A DNA stretch of 64,000 nucleotides from contig NZ_JAUTAJ010000004.1 of assembly GCF_030818485.1 (NCBI RefSeq), forward strand, positions 1,839,001-1,903,000, given 5' to 3'. The translations under genes were made by a program, and so were the position numbers. Numbering within the stretch: the stretch's first letter is position 1; the number at the start of each line of letters is the position of its first letter. The stretch is from Pseudoroseomonas cervicalis. GTDB taxonomy: Bacteria; Pseudomonadota; Alphaproteobacteria; Acetobacterales; Acetobacteraceae. The notes under the pieces were generated by a model that saw only the letters and a program-made list of their open reading frames with translations, made no database searches and was not told the origin of the DNA. This document shows, in pieces, positions 1 through 10,560 of this stretch.

Positions 1-236
1 GCCGGGTCGAGATCACCAGCCAGAATCACGGCTTCGCGGTGGATGAGAAATCCCTGCCGGAGAGCGTGAAGGTCACGCACATCTCGCTGTTCGACGGCTC
101 GAATGAGGGCATCGCGGCGACCGACCGCCCGGCCTTCTCCGTGCAGTACCACCCGGAGGCCAGCCCCGGCCCCTCCGACAGCCACTATCTCTTCCGTCGC
201 TTTGTCGAGATGATCGAGAAGCACAAGGCGGCCTGA
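1..236 (+). CDS. carA: Carbamoyl-phosphate synthase small subunit, C-terminal end (partial)
   Basis: Only the last ~78 residues are in the window; the gene begins upstream. The frame is open from base 3. The visible part is the end of the class I glutamine amidotransferase domain. It has the CarA signature SQNHGF and then [12 protein letters not shown], whose His and Glu complete the Cys-His-Glu triad that hydrolyses glutamine and channels ammonia to CarB. The stop is TGA at 234-236. CarA works with CarB, encoded 1.5 kb downstream, to make carbamoyl phosphate for arginine and pyrimidine synthesis. It is unusual that two unrelated genes sit between the two subunits. Identification is firm. Confidence 0.95.
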   Translation, partial: RVEITSQNHGFAVDEKSLPESVKVTHISLFDGSNEGIAATDRPAFSVQYHPEASPGPSDSHYLFRRFVEMIEKHKAA

Positions 237-269
237 GCAACCGGCCGCCCTGCCCAGGGAGAGAGACGG

Positions 270-1031
270 ATGACAGGGATGTTCGACCTGACCGGGCGCG
301 TCGCGCTCGTCACCGGCGGCAATGGCGGCATCGGCCTCGGCATGGCCCGTGGCCTGGCCGCCTGCGGCGCGCGCATCGCCGTGGTCGGCCGCAATGCCGA
401 GAAGAACGCGGCGGCCGTGGCGGCGCTGGGCGGTGAGGCGTTTGCCATCGCCGCCGACCTGACGCCGGCCGAGGCCCCCGCCGCCGCCCTGGCGCAGGTG
501 CTGGAGCGCACCGGCGGGCAGCTCGACATCCTGGTCAACAATGCCGGCACCAATATCCGCCGCCTGCCGCAGGACGTGACCGACGCCGAATGGGCGACGG
601 TGATGGACACCAACCTGACCAGCGTCATGCGCCTGACCCGCGCCGCCTATCCGGCGCTGAAGGCGAGCGGCCGGGGCCGGGTGATCTGCATCGGCTCGAT
701 GATGTCGATCTTCGGCCTGCCGCTCTCCCCCGCCTATGGCGCCAGCAAGGGCGCCATCGTGCAGTATGTGCGCAATCTGGCGGTGGCCTGGGGGCCGGAT
801 GGCATCACCGCCAACGCCATCCTGCCCGGCTGGATCGAGACCGACCTGACCGCCGGCGCCAAGCGCGACATCCCGACGCTGAACGACAACGTGCTGGCCC
901 GCACGCCGCAGAAGCGCTGGGGGCAGCCCGCCGATTTCGCCGGCATCGCCGCCTTCCTGGCCAGCGATGCGGCGACCTTCGTCACCGGCACCGCCATCCC
1001 GGTGGATGGCGGCATGTCGGTGCACGGCTGA
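270..1031 (+). CDS. SDR-family NAD(P)-dependent oxidoreductase
   Basis: A 253-residue classical short-chain dehydrogenase. It shows the N-terminal dinucleotide-binding motif TGGNGGIG (about residues 15-22), the NNAG motif near residue 90, a catalytic Ser in the IGSMMS segment and the YGASK active site (Tyr/Lys near 155-159). The C-terminal VDGGMSVHG is typical of gluconate 5-dehydrogenase or 2-deoxygluconate 3-dehydrogenase relatives, but substrate cannot be told from sequence. A purine-rich AGGGAGAGAG ribosome site lies just upstream of the ATG. It follows carA by 33 bp and precedes a LysE-type gene by 8 bp, so co-transcription is likely. Nothing ties it functionally to carbamoyl phosphate synthesis. 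Confidence 0.85.
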   Translation: MTGMFDLTGRVALVTGGNGGIGLGMARGLAACGARIAVVGRNAEKNAAAVAALGGEAFAIAADLTPAEAPAAALAQVLERTGGQLDILVNNAGTNIRRLPQDVTDAEWATVMDTNLTSVMRLTRAAYPALKASGRGRVICIGSMMSIFGLPLSPAYGASKGAIVQYVRNLAVAWGPDGITANAILPGWIETDLTAGAKRDIPTLNDNVLARTPQKRWGQPADFAGIAAFLASDAATFVTGTAIPVDGGMSVHG

Positions 1032-1039
1032 GCCTGCCC

Positions 1040-1673
1040 ATGCTGCCCACCGCCACCCTGCTGACCTTCTCCCTGCTCGCGCTCGGCCTGGCGGTGACGC
1101 CGGGGCCGAACATGCTCTATCTGGTCTCGCGCTCCGTGGCGCAGGGGCCGCGCGCGGGGCTGGTGTCGCTGGCCGGGTGCCAGGCGGGCAGCCTGCTGAT
1201 CATGCTGGGCGCGGCGGCGGGCGTCACCGCCGCCCTGCTCGCCATCCCCTATGCCTATGACGTGCTGCGGCTGGGCGGTGCGGCCTATCTGCTCTGGCTC
1301 GCTTGGCAGAGCATCCGCCCCGGTGGCCAGCCGCTCTTCGCCCCGCGGCCGCTGCCGGCGGAGCGCGACGGCAAGCTGTTCGCCGTCGGCATGGCCACCG
1401 CCCTGCTGAACCCCAAGGTGGCGATCTTCTACGTCGCCGTCATGCCGCCCTTCATGGACCCGGCCCTGGGCTCGCTGTTCTGGCAGGGCGTGACGCTGGG
1501 CCTGGGTGCAGATCACGGTCGCGACGCTGGCGGATGCGCTGCTGGTGCTGGGTGCCGGCAGCGTCGCCCGCTTCTTCTTCCGCCGCCCGCGGTGGGCGGC
1601 GCTGCAACGCTGGATCATGGGCGGCGCGCTGGGAGGGCTGGCGGTCAGCCTGGCCCTGCAGAGCCGGCGATGA
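1040..1673 (+). pseudogene. LysE/RhtB-family amino-acid exporter, interrupted by a frameshift
   Basis: From the ATG at 1040 the protein reads as a LysE/RhtB transporter for about 155 residues. It has the N-terminal TPGPNMLY family signature, hydrophobic helices, and LLNPKVAIFY before the fourth helix. After VTLGL the frame becomes nonsense. Dropping one G from the GGG at 1504-1506 restores VQITVATLADALLV and a normal C-terminal helix ending at TGA 1671-1673, for a total near 210 residues, the usual family length. The gene is therefore either newly inactivated or carries a base-call error. Members export amino acids or homoserine lactones by proton antiport in the inner membrane. The substrate here is unknown. 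Confidence 0.85.
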
Positions 1674-1777
1674 CGCTGCCCCCTCGCCCCTGAGCCTTCC
1701 TTCTCCGAACCGATTTCCTTCGCGGCCCGCCGGCCGGCCTCACACCCCGGCCCGCCCAACCGAATGAGCGACCTGAC

Positions 1778-5023
<3,246 letters not shown>

Positions 5024-5077
5024 GGGCGGGGCGGGATGGGGACACCCCCCTTCCCGCCCGCTCCTTGTTTCCCCCAT

Positions 5078-5129
5078 CGGCGCCGGATCGCCCGGCGCCG
5101 CCATGCCGCCGGACGCTGCGCCCGGCGGC
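5078..5129 (+). other. Two GC hairpins in the carB-greA spacer (greA leader)
   Basis: The 134-bp gap between carB and greA holds two strong inverted repeats. CGGCGCCGG/CCGGCGCCG at 5078-5086/5092-5100 has a 5-nt loop, and GCCGCCGG/CCGGCGGC at 5105-5112/5122-5129 has a 9-nt loop. Neither is followed by a T run, so they are poor intrinsic terminators. They may be leader structures, as in attenuated greA leaders of other bacteria, but that role is speculation. Confidence 0.4.
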
Positions 5130-5157
5130 TTTGCCGCGTATGAAGGAAGGGACTGCC

Positions 5158-5631
5158 GTGCAGAAGTTCCCGATGACCGCCGAAGGTCTCGCCCGGCTTG
5201 AGGACGAATTGCGGCAACTGAAGGCGGAGGAGCGCCCGGCCGTGATCCGCGCCATCGCCGAGGCGCGTGCCCATGGCGACCTCTCCGAGAACGCCGAGTA
5301 CCACGCGGCGCGCGAGCGCCAGTCCTTCATCGAGGGCCGCATCGCCGAGCTCGAGGGCATCATCCCCTCGGTCGAGGTGATCGACACCTCCAAGCTCTCC
5401 GGCGACCAGGTGCGCTTCGGCGCCTTCGTCACGATCATCGACGAGGAGAGCGAGGAGGAGAAGACCTACCGCATCGTCGGTGCGCATGAGGCCGACACCA
5501 AGCTCGGCTCGATCTCCATCTCCTCGCCGCTGGCCAAGGCGCTGCTCGGCAAGAAGCTCGGCGACTCGGTCGAGGTGCCGGCGCCCGGCGGCGCCCGCGC
5601 CTATGAGATCGCCAAGGTGCGTTTCAACTGA
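5158..5631 (+). CDS. greA: Transcription elongation factor GreA
   Basis: From the GTG at 5158 the protein has 157 residues, matching the normal 158. This start gives the canonical [19 protein letters not shown]-terminus and sits 7 bp after GAAGGAAGG. An ATG at 5140 would add six residues and is less likely. The N-terminal antiparallel coiled coil carries the acidic tip [11 protein letters not shown] that reaches into the RNA polymerase secondary channel. The C-terminal FKBP-like domain ends with AYEIAKVRF. GreA stimulates transcript cleavage in backtracked polymerase. It is followed by the dehydratase gene with a 1-bp gap. Confidence 0.97.
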   Translation: MQKFPMTAEGLARLEDELRQLKAEERPAVIRAIAEARAHGDLSENAEYHAARERQSFIEGRIAELEGIIPSVEVIDTSKLSGDQVRFGAFVTIIDEESEEEKTYRIVGAHEADTKLGSISISSPLAKALLGKKLGDSVEVPAPGGARAYEIAKVRFN

Positions 5632-5632
5632 C

Positions 5633-6889
5633 ATGGCGGCGCCCGGCCTGACCGGCAGCGCCCTGGCAGCCGATCTGCCGGCGCCCGCCACCATCAGCCT
5701 CGCCGATGTGCGCGAAGCCGCCGCCCGCATCCAGGGCGCGGTGCTGCGCACGCCGACCGTGCCGGCGCCGGCCATCGGCCGCGTCGCCGGCTGCGAGGTC
5801 TGGCTGAAGCTCGACAACCTGCAGGCCACCGGCGCCTTCAAGGAGCGCGGCGCGGCCAATCGCCTCGCCCTGCTCTCGGCGCGGGAGAAGGCGACGGGCG
5901 TCATCGCCATGTCGGCCGGCAACCACGCCCAGGCGGTGGCGCGCCATGCCAGCCTGCTCGGCATCCGCGCCACCATCGTCATGCCGCGCTTCACCCCGGC
6001 CACCAAGGTGGTGCGCACGGAAAGCTGGGGCGCGCATGTGGTGCTGCATGGCGAGACGCTGGCGGAGGCCGCGGCGCATGCCCATGCGCTGGCGCTGCGC
6101 GAGGGCCTGACCTTCATCCACCCCTATGACGATCCCGGGGTGATGGCCGGCCAGGGCACCATGGCGATCGAGATGATCGAGGATGCGCCGGGGCTCGACA
6201 CTCTGGTCTTCCCGGTGGGCGGCGGCGGCCTGCTCGCCGGCTGCGCCGCCGCGGCGCTGGAGCTGAACCCGGCCCTCAAGGTCTATGGCGTCGAGGTCGA
6301 GGGCTATCCGGCCATGGCGCAGCGCCTGGCCGGCCAGCCGGTCGCCGTGGGCGGCCCGACGATTGCCGAGGGCATCGCGGTGCGCGATGTCGGCGAGCGC
6401 CCCTATGCGCTGCTGCAACGCCTCGGCATCGAGGTGCTGGTGGTGCCGGAGCGCGCCGTGGAGCAGGGCGTCGCCCTGCTGGCCGAGGGCGCCAAGCTGG
6501 TGGCCGAGGGCGCCGGCGCCGCCGGTGTCGCGGCGCTGCTGACGCATCCGGACCGCTTCGCCGGACGGCGCGTCGGCACCCCGGTCTGCGGCGGCAATAT
6601 CGATGCGCGGGCGCTGTCCAACGTGCTGCTGCGCCAGCTGCTGCGCGATGGCCGCATCCTGCGGCTGCATTTCGACATTCCCGACCGGCCCGGCGTGCTT
6701 TCCGACATCTCGAAGCGCATCTCGGATGCCGGCGGCAATGTGATCGAGGTGAAGCACCAGCAGCTCTTCGGCGCACCGACGGTGCAGTCGACCGAGCTGG
6801 AGCTGATGATCGAGGTGCGCGACTCCCAGCAGGGCAGCGCCATCATCGCGGCGCTGCAGGCGGCGGACTACATGGTCCGCCGCGTCTGA
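5633..6889 (+). CDS. ilvA: Threonine dehydratase (threonine ammonia-lyase), ACT-regulated
   Basis: A 418-residue fold-type II PLP enzyme. The PLP lysine lies in TGAFKERGA (about residue 65), the substrate loop is SAGNHAQA, and the phosphate-binding glycine loop is VGGGGLLAG. The catalytic domain ends near residue 330. A single C-terminal ACT domain (about 335-418) opens with LRLHFDIPDRPGVLSDI, where amino acids bind allosterically. It converts threonine to 2-oxobutanoate and ammonia, the first step to isoleucine, or catabolises threonine. The single-ACT form is shorter than E. coli IlvA. The ATG lies 1 bp beyond the greA stop, so it is likely co-transcribed. Whether the role is biosynthetic or degradative is open. 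Confidence 0.9.
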   Translation: MAAPGLTGSALAADLPAPATISLADVREAAARIQGAVLRTPTVPAPAIGRVAGCEVWLKLDNLQATGAFKERGAANRLALLSAREKATGVIAMSAGNHAQAVARHASLLGIRATIVMPRFTPATKVVRTESWGAHVVLHGETLAEAAAHAHALALREGLTFIHPYDDPGVMAGQGTMAIEMIEDAPGLDTLVFPVGGGGLLAGCAAAALELNPALKVYGVEVEGYPAMAQRLAGQPVAVGGPTIAEGIAVRDVGERPYALLQRLGIEVLVVPERAVEQGVALLAEGAKLVAEGAGAAGVAALLTHPDRFAGRRVGTPVCGGNIDARALSNVLLRQLLRDGRILRLHFDIPDRPGVLSDISKRISDAGGNVIEVKHQQLFGAPTVQSTELELMIEVRDSQQGSAIIAALQAADYMVRRV

Positions 6890-6968
6890 CCTGCGCGGGC
6901 GGCGCCGCAGCGCGGCCCGCCCGTCCCTCGCCTCCTGCCCCTGCCCGGCGGCGCCGAGTCCCGGCGCC

Positions 6969-7448
6969 TCAGCGCGCGCCGAGCGGCACGCCGGGCAGTT
7001 CCTTGGCGGTGTGGATGGTCTGCAGCGTGGTGACGCGGCCGACATTCGGCGCCGAGGTCAGCCGGTTGGTCAGCGCATTCTCATGCGCCGTGTCGCGCGC
7101 CACCAGCCGCAGCAGGAAATCGCCGCCGCCGCGGATCATGTGGCATTCCCGCACCTCCGGCCAGGAGGTCACATCCTGCTCGAAGGCGGAGAGGATGGCG
7201 TGCTTCTGGCTCTCCAGCCCCACCAGCGCGAAGAAGGTGATCTGCCAGCCCAGCGCCACCGGGTCGATATCGGCGTGGTAGCCGCGGATGATGCCCGCCT
7301 CCTCCAGCCGGCGGACGCGGCGCAGGCAGGGCGGCGCCGAGAGCTCGACGCGCCGCGCCAGCTCCACATTGGTCATCCGCCCGTCCTCCTGCAGCTCGGC
7401 CAGGATCTGGCGGTCCACCGCATCCAGATTGTCGGTCGTATCGGGCAT
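6969..7448 (-). CDS. lrp: Lrp/AsnC-family transcriptional regulator
   Basis: 159 residues from the ATG that gives MPDTTDNLDAVDRQIL; longer in-frame starts add a non-conserved tail. The N-terminal winged helix-turn-helix includes LQEDGRMTNVELARRVELS and PPCLRRVRRLEEAGII. The C-terminal RAM domain (about 65-150) binds amino-acid effectors and makes dimers and octamers. The REC-x-M-I-RGGGDFLL segment is typical of leucine-responsive regulators. It is divergent from trxB across 139 bp, where its own operator probably lies, and convergent with the threonine dehydratase gene. Such proteins often respond to leucine or other amino acids. The target genes cannot be deduced here. Confidence 0.9.
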   Translation of the reverse strand: MPDTTDNLDAVDRQILAELQEDGRMTNVELARRVELSAPPCLRRVRRLEEAGIIRGYHADIDPVALGWQITFFALVGLESQKHAILSAFEQDVTSWPEVRECHMIRGGGDFLLRLVARDTAHENALTNRLTSAPNVGRVTTLQTIHTAKELPGVPLGAR

Positions 7449-7587
7449 TCTGAGAACCGTTTCGTTGCTCGTGCGGCGTTCTAGGCGCAATATCCTTGCA
7501 GGAGCCCCTCTGTTCAAGGCATCGGCTTGCGGGAAACGCCGTTCTTCCCGATATCCTTCCCAGCCCCGCGTTTTCAGGACCTGAGCC

Positions 7588-8562
7588 TTGCCCGAACTGC
7601 ACCGCACCCGTCTGTTGATCCTCGGCGCCGGCCCTGCCGGGTATACGGCGGCGATCTATGCCGCGCGTGCCGGCCTGTCACCCCTGATCGTGGCCGGCAT
7701 GCAGCCGGGCGGGCAGCTGACCATCACCACCGATGTCGAGAACTTCCCCGGCTTCGCCCAGCCGGTGCAGGGCCCCTGGCTGATGGAGCAGATGCGCGAG
7801 CAGGCCGAGCATGTCGGCGCCCGCATCCAGTACGACCTGATCACCGCGATCGATCTCGGCCAGCGGCCGTTCCGCGCCACCGGCGATTCCGGCGACACCT
7901 ATGAGGCCGAGGCGGTGGTGATCGCCACCGGAGCCCAGGCCAAATGGCTCGGCATCCCGGGCGAGAAGGAGCTGTCCGGCTTCGGCGTCTCCGCCTGCGC
8001 CACCTGCGACGGCTTCTTCTACCGCGGCAAGCATGTGGCGGTGATCGGCGGCGGCAATTCGGCGGTGGAGGAGGCGCTCTACCTCTCCAACCTGGCCGCC
8101 AAGGTGACCCTGATCCACCGGCGCGACTCGCTGAAGGCCGAGCGCATCCTGCAGCAGCGGCTGTTCGCCAAGCCGAATGTCGAGATCCTGTGGAACACCC
8201 TGACCGACTCCGTGCTCGCCGACAGCAGCGGCCGCGCCCCCGTGGCGCGCGGCCTGGCGCTGCGCGACCGGATCAGCCACGAGACGCGGGAGCTGGCGGT
8301 GGATGGCGTCTTCGTCGCCATCGGCCATGCCCCGGCCACGAGCCTGTTCAAGGGACAGCTGGAGATGGATGGGGAGGGCTATCTGGTGACCGCACCCGAT
8401 TCGACGCGCACCAGCCGGGAGGGCGTCTTCGCCGCCGGCGACGTGCAGGACCGCATCTACCGCCAGGCGGTGACGGCGGCCGGCACCGGTTGCATGGCGG
8501 CGCTGGAGGCGGAGCGCTTCCTCGACGGCCTGACCCTGCCGCAGCACGAACAGGCGGCCTGA
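7588..8562 (+). CDS. trxB: Thioredoxin-disulfide reductase
   Basis: 324 residues, the normal length. The FAD-binding GxGxxG is in LILGAGPAGYTAAIYAAR, the redox-active disulfide is in CATCDGFFYRG (about 133-140), the NADPH site is VIGGGNSAVEEALYL, and the C-terminal FAD motif is GVFAAGDVQD. The enzyme uses NADPH to reduce thioredoxin in the cytoplasm. The start must be the TTG at 7588: an in-frame TGA stands at 7582-7584 and no other start fits before the conserved FAD motif. The TTG start may limit expression. The LysR gene follows after 4 bp. Confidence 0.97.
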   Translation: MPELHRTRLLILGAGPAGYTAAIYAARAGLSPLIVAGMQPGGQLTITTDVENFPGFAQPVQGPWLMEQMREQAEHVGARIQYDLITAIDLGQRPFRATGDSGDTYEAEAVVIATGAQAKWLGIPGEKELSGFGVSACATCDGFFYRGKHVAVIGGGNSAVEEALYLSNLAAKVTLIHRRDSLKAERILQQRLFAKPNVEILWNTLTDSVLADSSGRAPVARGLALRDRISHETRELAVDGVFVAIGHAPATSLFKGQLEMDGEGYLVTAPDSTRTSREGVFAAGDVQDRIYRQAVTAAGTGCMAALEAERFLDGLTLPQHEQAA

Positions 8563-8566
8563 GGCG

Positions 8567-9460
8567 ATGCCGCTCGACTGGGACAAGCTGCGTGTCTTCC
8601 ACGCGGTCGCCGAGGCCGGCAGCTTCACGCATGCCGGCGAATCGCTGAACCTCAGCCAATCCGCCGTCTCGCGCCAGATCCAGGCGCTGGAGGAGGCGCT
8701 GGCGGTGCCGCTGTTCCACCGCCATGCGCGCGGCCTGATCCTGACCGAGCAGGGCGAGACGCTGAACCGCACGGTGCGGGAGGTCTTCGCCAAGCTGGCC
8801 ATGACCGAGGCGCTGCTGACCGAGAGCCGCGAGCGCGCGGCGGGCCGGCTGAAGGTGACCACCACCACCGGCTTCGGCACCGCCTGGCTGGCGCCGCGCC
8901 TGCGCAAATTCATGGGGCTGCACAGCGACGTCACGGTGACGCTGCTGCTGGACGATGCCGATCTTGACCTCGCCATGCGCGAGGCGGATGTCGCCATCCG
9001 CATGCACCCGCCGAAGCAGCCGGACCTGATCCAGCGCCATGTGGCGACCTTCGGCTGGAAGATCGTGGGCTCGCCCGAATACCTGAAGGGCTCCGGCATC
9101 CCGCAGCGGGCCGAGGATCTCGATGCCCACCGGCTGATCGTCTATGGCGACTACCGCCCGCCGGTGGAGAGCATCAACTGGCTGCTGGAGGCCGGCCGCC
9201 GCCCCGGCAGCCCGCGCCGCGCGGCGGTCGAGGTGAACTCGCTGCCGGCCATGCTGCATGCGGTGCGTTCCGGCCTCGGCCTGGCGGCGCTGCCGGACTA
9301 CATGAGCGACGATCTGCGCGACCTGATCCCGGTGCTGACCGACCTGAAATCGCCGCGCATCGACGCCTATTTCGTCTATCCGGAGGAGATGCGGCACTCG
9401 AAGCGGGTCGGCGTGTTCCGCGACTTCCTGGTGTCCGAACTGGCGGCGACCAACACCTGA
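8567..9460 (+). CDS. LysR-family transcriptional regulator
   Basis: 297 residues. The N-terminal winged helix-turn-helix runs from LRVFHAVAEAGSFTHAGE to LSQSAVSRQIQALE (about residues 7-45), followed by the linker helix. The effector-binding domain (about 95-290) has the GcvA/DsdC-type organisation. It starts 4 bp after trxB and so is probably co-transcribed; this regulator-reductase pairing recurs in alphaproteobacteria to my knowledge. A redox-related regulon would be a natural guess, but the sequence gives no effector. No OxyR-like paired cysteines are visible, so it is not OxyR. Confidence 0.88.
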   Translation: MPLDWDKLRVFHAVAEAGSFTHAGESLNLSQSAVSRQIQALEEALAVPLFHRHARGLILTEQGETLNRTVREVFAKLAMTEALLTESRERAAGRLKVTTTTGFGTAWLAPRLRKFMGLHSDVTVTLLLDDADLDLAMREADVAIRMHPPKQPDLIQRHVATFGWKIVGSPEYLKGSGIPQRAEDLDAHRLIVYGDYRPPVESINWLLEAGRRPGSPRRAAVEVNSLPAMLHAVRSGLGLAALPDYMSDDLRDLIPVLTDLKSPRIDAYFVYPEEMRHSKRVGVFRDFLVSELAATNT

Positions 9461-9499
9461 ACGGCCACGCCCGAGCCAGAGAGGGGTAACGCGGCAGAC

Positions 9500-9688
9500 C
9501 CGGAAACTTAATCATGCGTAATCTGCATGGCGGAGCGGCGTTATTCGCCCTACGCGCATAGCGGCCCGCGCATTAGGTTTCCGGTATCCGGCGACTAGGT
9601 CGGAAAGGGTCTCTGACCCTTCGTCTCCCAGACGTGAAGCCTCCCTGTATGACTTGGCCGCTGCCCTCGGGCTGGCGGCCTTTTTTTT
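9500..9688 (+). ncRNA. Candidate structured small RNA (unassigned) ending in an intrinsic terminator
   Basis: No protein fits this stretch, yet it folds very strongly. A 13-bp stem (one G-U) joins CCGGAAACTTAAT at 9500-9512 to ATTAGGTTTCCGG at 9572-9584. Inside it are a nested ATGCGTA/TACGCGCAT pairing and a GGCG-TTATT-CGCC hairpin. Then come AAGGGTC-TCT-GACCCTT at 9605-9621 and CGTCT-CCC-AGACG at 9622-9634, the unpaired anti-Shine-Dalgarno-like CCTCCC at 9640-9645, and the terminator at 9656-9688. The arrangement resembles a trans-acting sRNA. I see no tmRNA tag frame, no RNase P P4 motif and no SRP GGAAGCAGC loop. The 5' end and promoter are not defined. Confidence 0.55.
9656..9688 (+). terminator. 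Rho-independent terminator of the candidate RNA
   Basis: The outer stem GGCCGC/GCGGCC (9656-9661 with 9675-9680) and inner stem GCCC/GGGC surround a 2-nt loop. Eight consecutive T residues follow directly at 9681-9688. It is the best intrinsic terminator on the plus strand of this region and also lies downstream of the LysR gene. Confidence 0.85.
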
Positions 9689-9960
9689 GGCCATGCCCCG
9701 GGGCTTACCGCCAAGCCGTTGCAAAATCGGTGGTTTTTCCCGGCACGCCCTCGCGCCGCTGTGAGCGGCGCCGTGATGGCCGGCGCTTCCGGCCCCCGCC
9801 CCTTGCGGCTAGAGCGTGATCGCTGCGGGCGGCCCGGCCGGAAAGCGGGCCGCCCACGACCCGACAGAAGCGCCCGCGCCCCCGGCCCGGGCTGCGCATT
9901 CGGCGCTCGCCCCGCCCGCCAGCCCCGCCGGGCGGGCATCACCGCCAGGGAGACGACACC
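9689..9960. other. Non-coding spacer with one long hairpin
   Basis: The 272 bp between the terminator and the next gene hold no convincing reading frame. A perfect 10-bp inverted repeat GGGCGGCCCG/CGGGCCGCCC lies at 9827-9836/9846-9855 with a 9-nt loop and no T run. The adjacent CTAGAGCGTGATCGC resembles short intergenic repeats I associate with alphaproteobacteria, but one copy in the window cannot establish that. Confidence 0.4.
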
Positions 9961-10377
9961 ATGGCCCGAGGCCGCAGCCGCCCGCCCCAGAAGCCCCGCC
10001 GCCAGCCCGGCCCCGCCGCCACCGCCCGGCTGGCCCCCGCCGCGTCCCGCCCCGCCCCCGCCGAGACCGCCTCCGAGGCCGGCGTCTCCGCCCTGCGGGT
10101 CGAGCTGGACCGGCTGAAGCGCGAGCGCGACGAGGCGCGCGCCCTGCTGGCCGAGCTGCTGGCGAAGCAGGGCGGCGAGGGCGGCGCTGTGGTCGCCCGC
10201 CGCCTGGCCAGCCTGGAGGAGGAGCGCCAGGTGGCGCGCGGCCAGGCGGTGGAGGCGGCGCTGGCCCGCTCCCGCGCCGAGGCGGCGCTGAAGGCGCTGA
10301 ACGACGCGCTGGACAAGGCGCCCGGGCTGCAGGGCTGGCTGCTGCGCCGCGCCCGCCGCCGCATCCTGCCGGGCTGA
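9961..10377 (+). CDS. Hypothetical coiled-coil protein
   Basis: 138 residues; I do not recognise a family. The first ~40 residues are rich in Arg, Pro and Ala and look disordered and DNA- or RNA-binding in charge. Residues ~45-115 form a long Leu/Glu/Arg/Ala heptad-rich helix with a run of LKRERDEARALLAELLAKQ. The end is basic (RRARRRILPG). A CAGGGAG ribosome site lies 10 bp before the ATG and codon use is like the neighbours, so it is probably real. It may be a small cytoplasmic oligomer. The next gene is a Fur-boxed reductase, but the spacing and Fur box suggest a separate unit. Confidence 0.6.
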   Translation: MARGRSRPPQKPRRQPGPAATARLAPAASRPAPAETASEAGVSALRVELDRLKRERDEARALLAELLAKQGGEGGAVVARRLASLEEERQVARGQAVEAALARSRAEAALKALNDALDKAPGLQGWLLRRARRRILPG

Positions 10378-10404
10378 CCCCGGGCGCGCCGCCGCGTGCA
10401 GCTA

Positions 10405-10425
10405 TTGCGATGCATTCTCATTTGA
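10405..10425 (+). promoter_or_regulatory. Fur box upstream of fhuF
   Basis: TTGCGATGCATTCTCATTTGA matches the alphaproteobacterial Fur operator pattern (TGCAAATGATTCTCATTTGCA-like) and is markedly more AT-rich than its surroundings. It lies 38 bp before an ATG at 10464 and 135 bp before the GTG at 10561. It fits iron-repressed transcription of the ferric-siderophore reductase gene that follows. Confidence 0.7.
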
Positions 10426-10560
10426 GGTAGCTCCGCCAGACCACCGGCGGAGCCCCTGCCCCCATGTCCATGGCCGCGTCCTATCGCAGCGCCGCCGCCG
10501 CCCGGGCCGGCCGAGGCGCGGCCGCGCGGCCGGCAGCGCCGGGTCTTCGCCCGCCTTCCC

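Noticed and set aside
9500-9688. tmRNA, RNase P RNA or SRP RNA at this position
   Set aside because: No degradation-tag reading frame, no RNase P GAGGAAAGTC-type core and no SRP GGAAGCAGC loop could be found on either strand.
9512-9724. Minus-strand 70-codon frame beginning MQRLGGKPRG with a Lys-rich start
   Set aside because: It lies across the inverted repeats and terminator of the candidate RNA, has no ribosome site, and its sequence follows the hairpins. The RNA explanation fits better.
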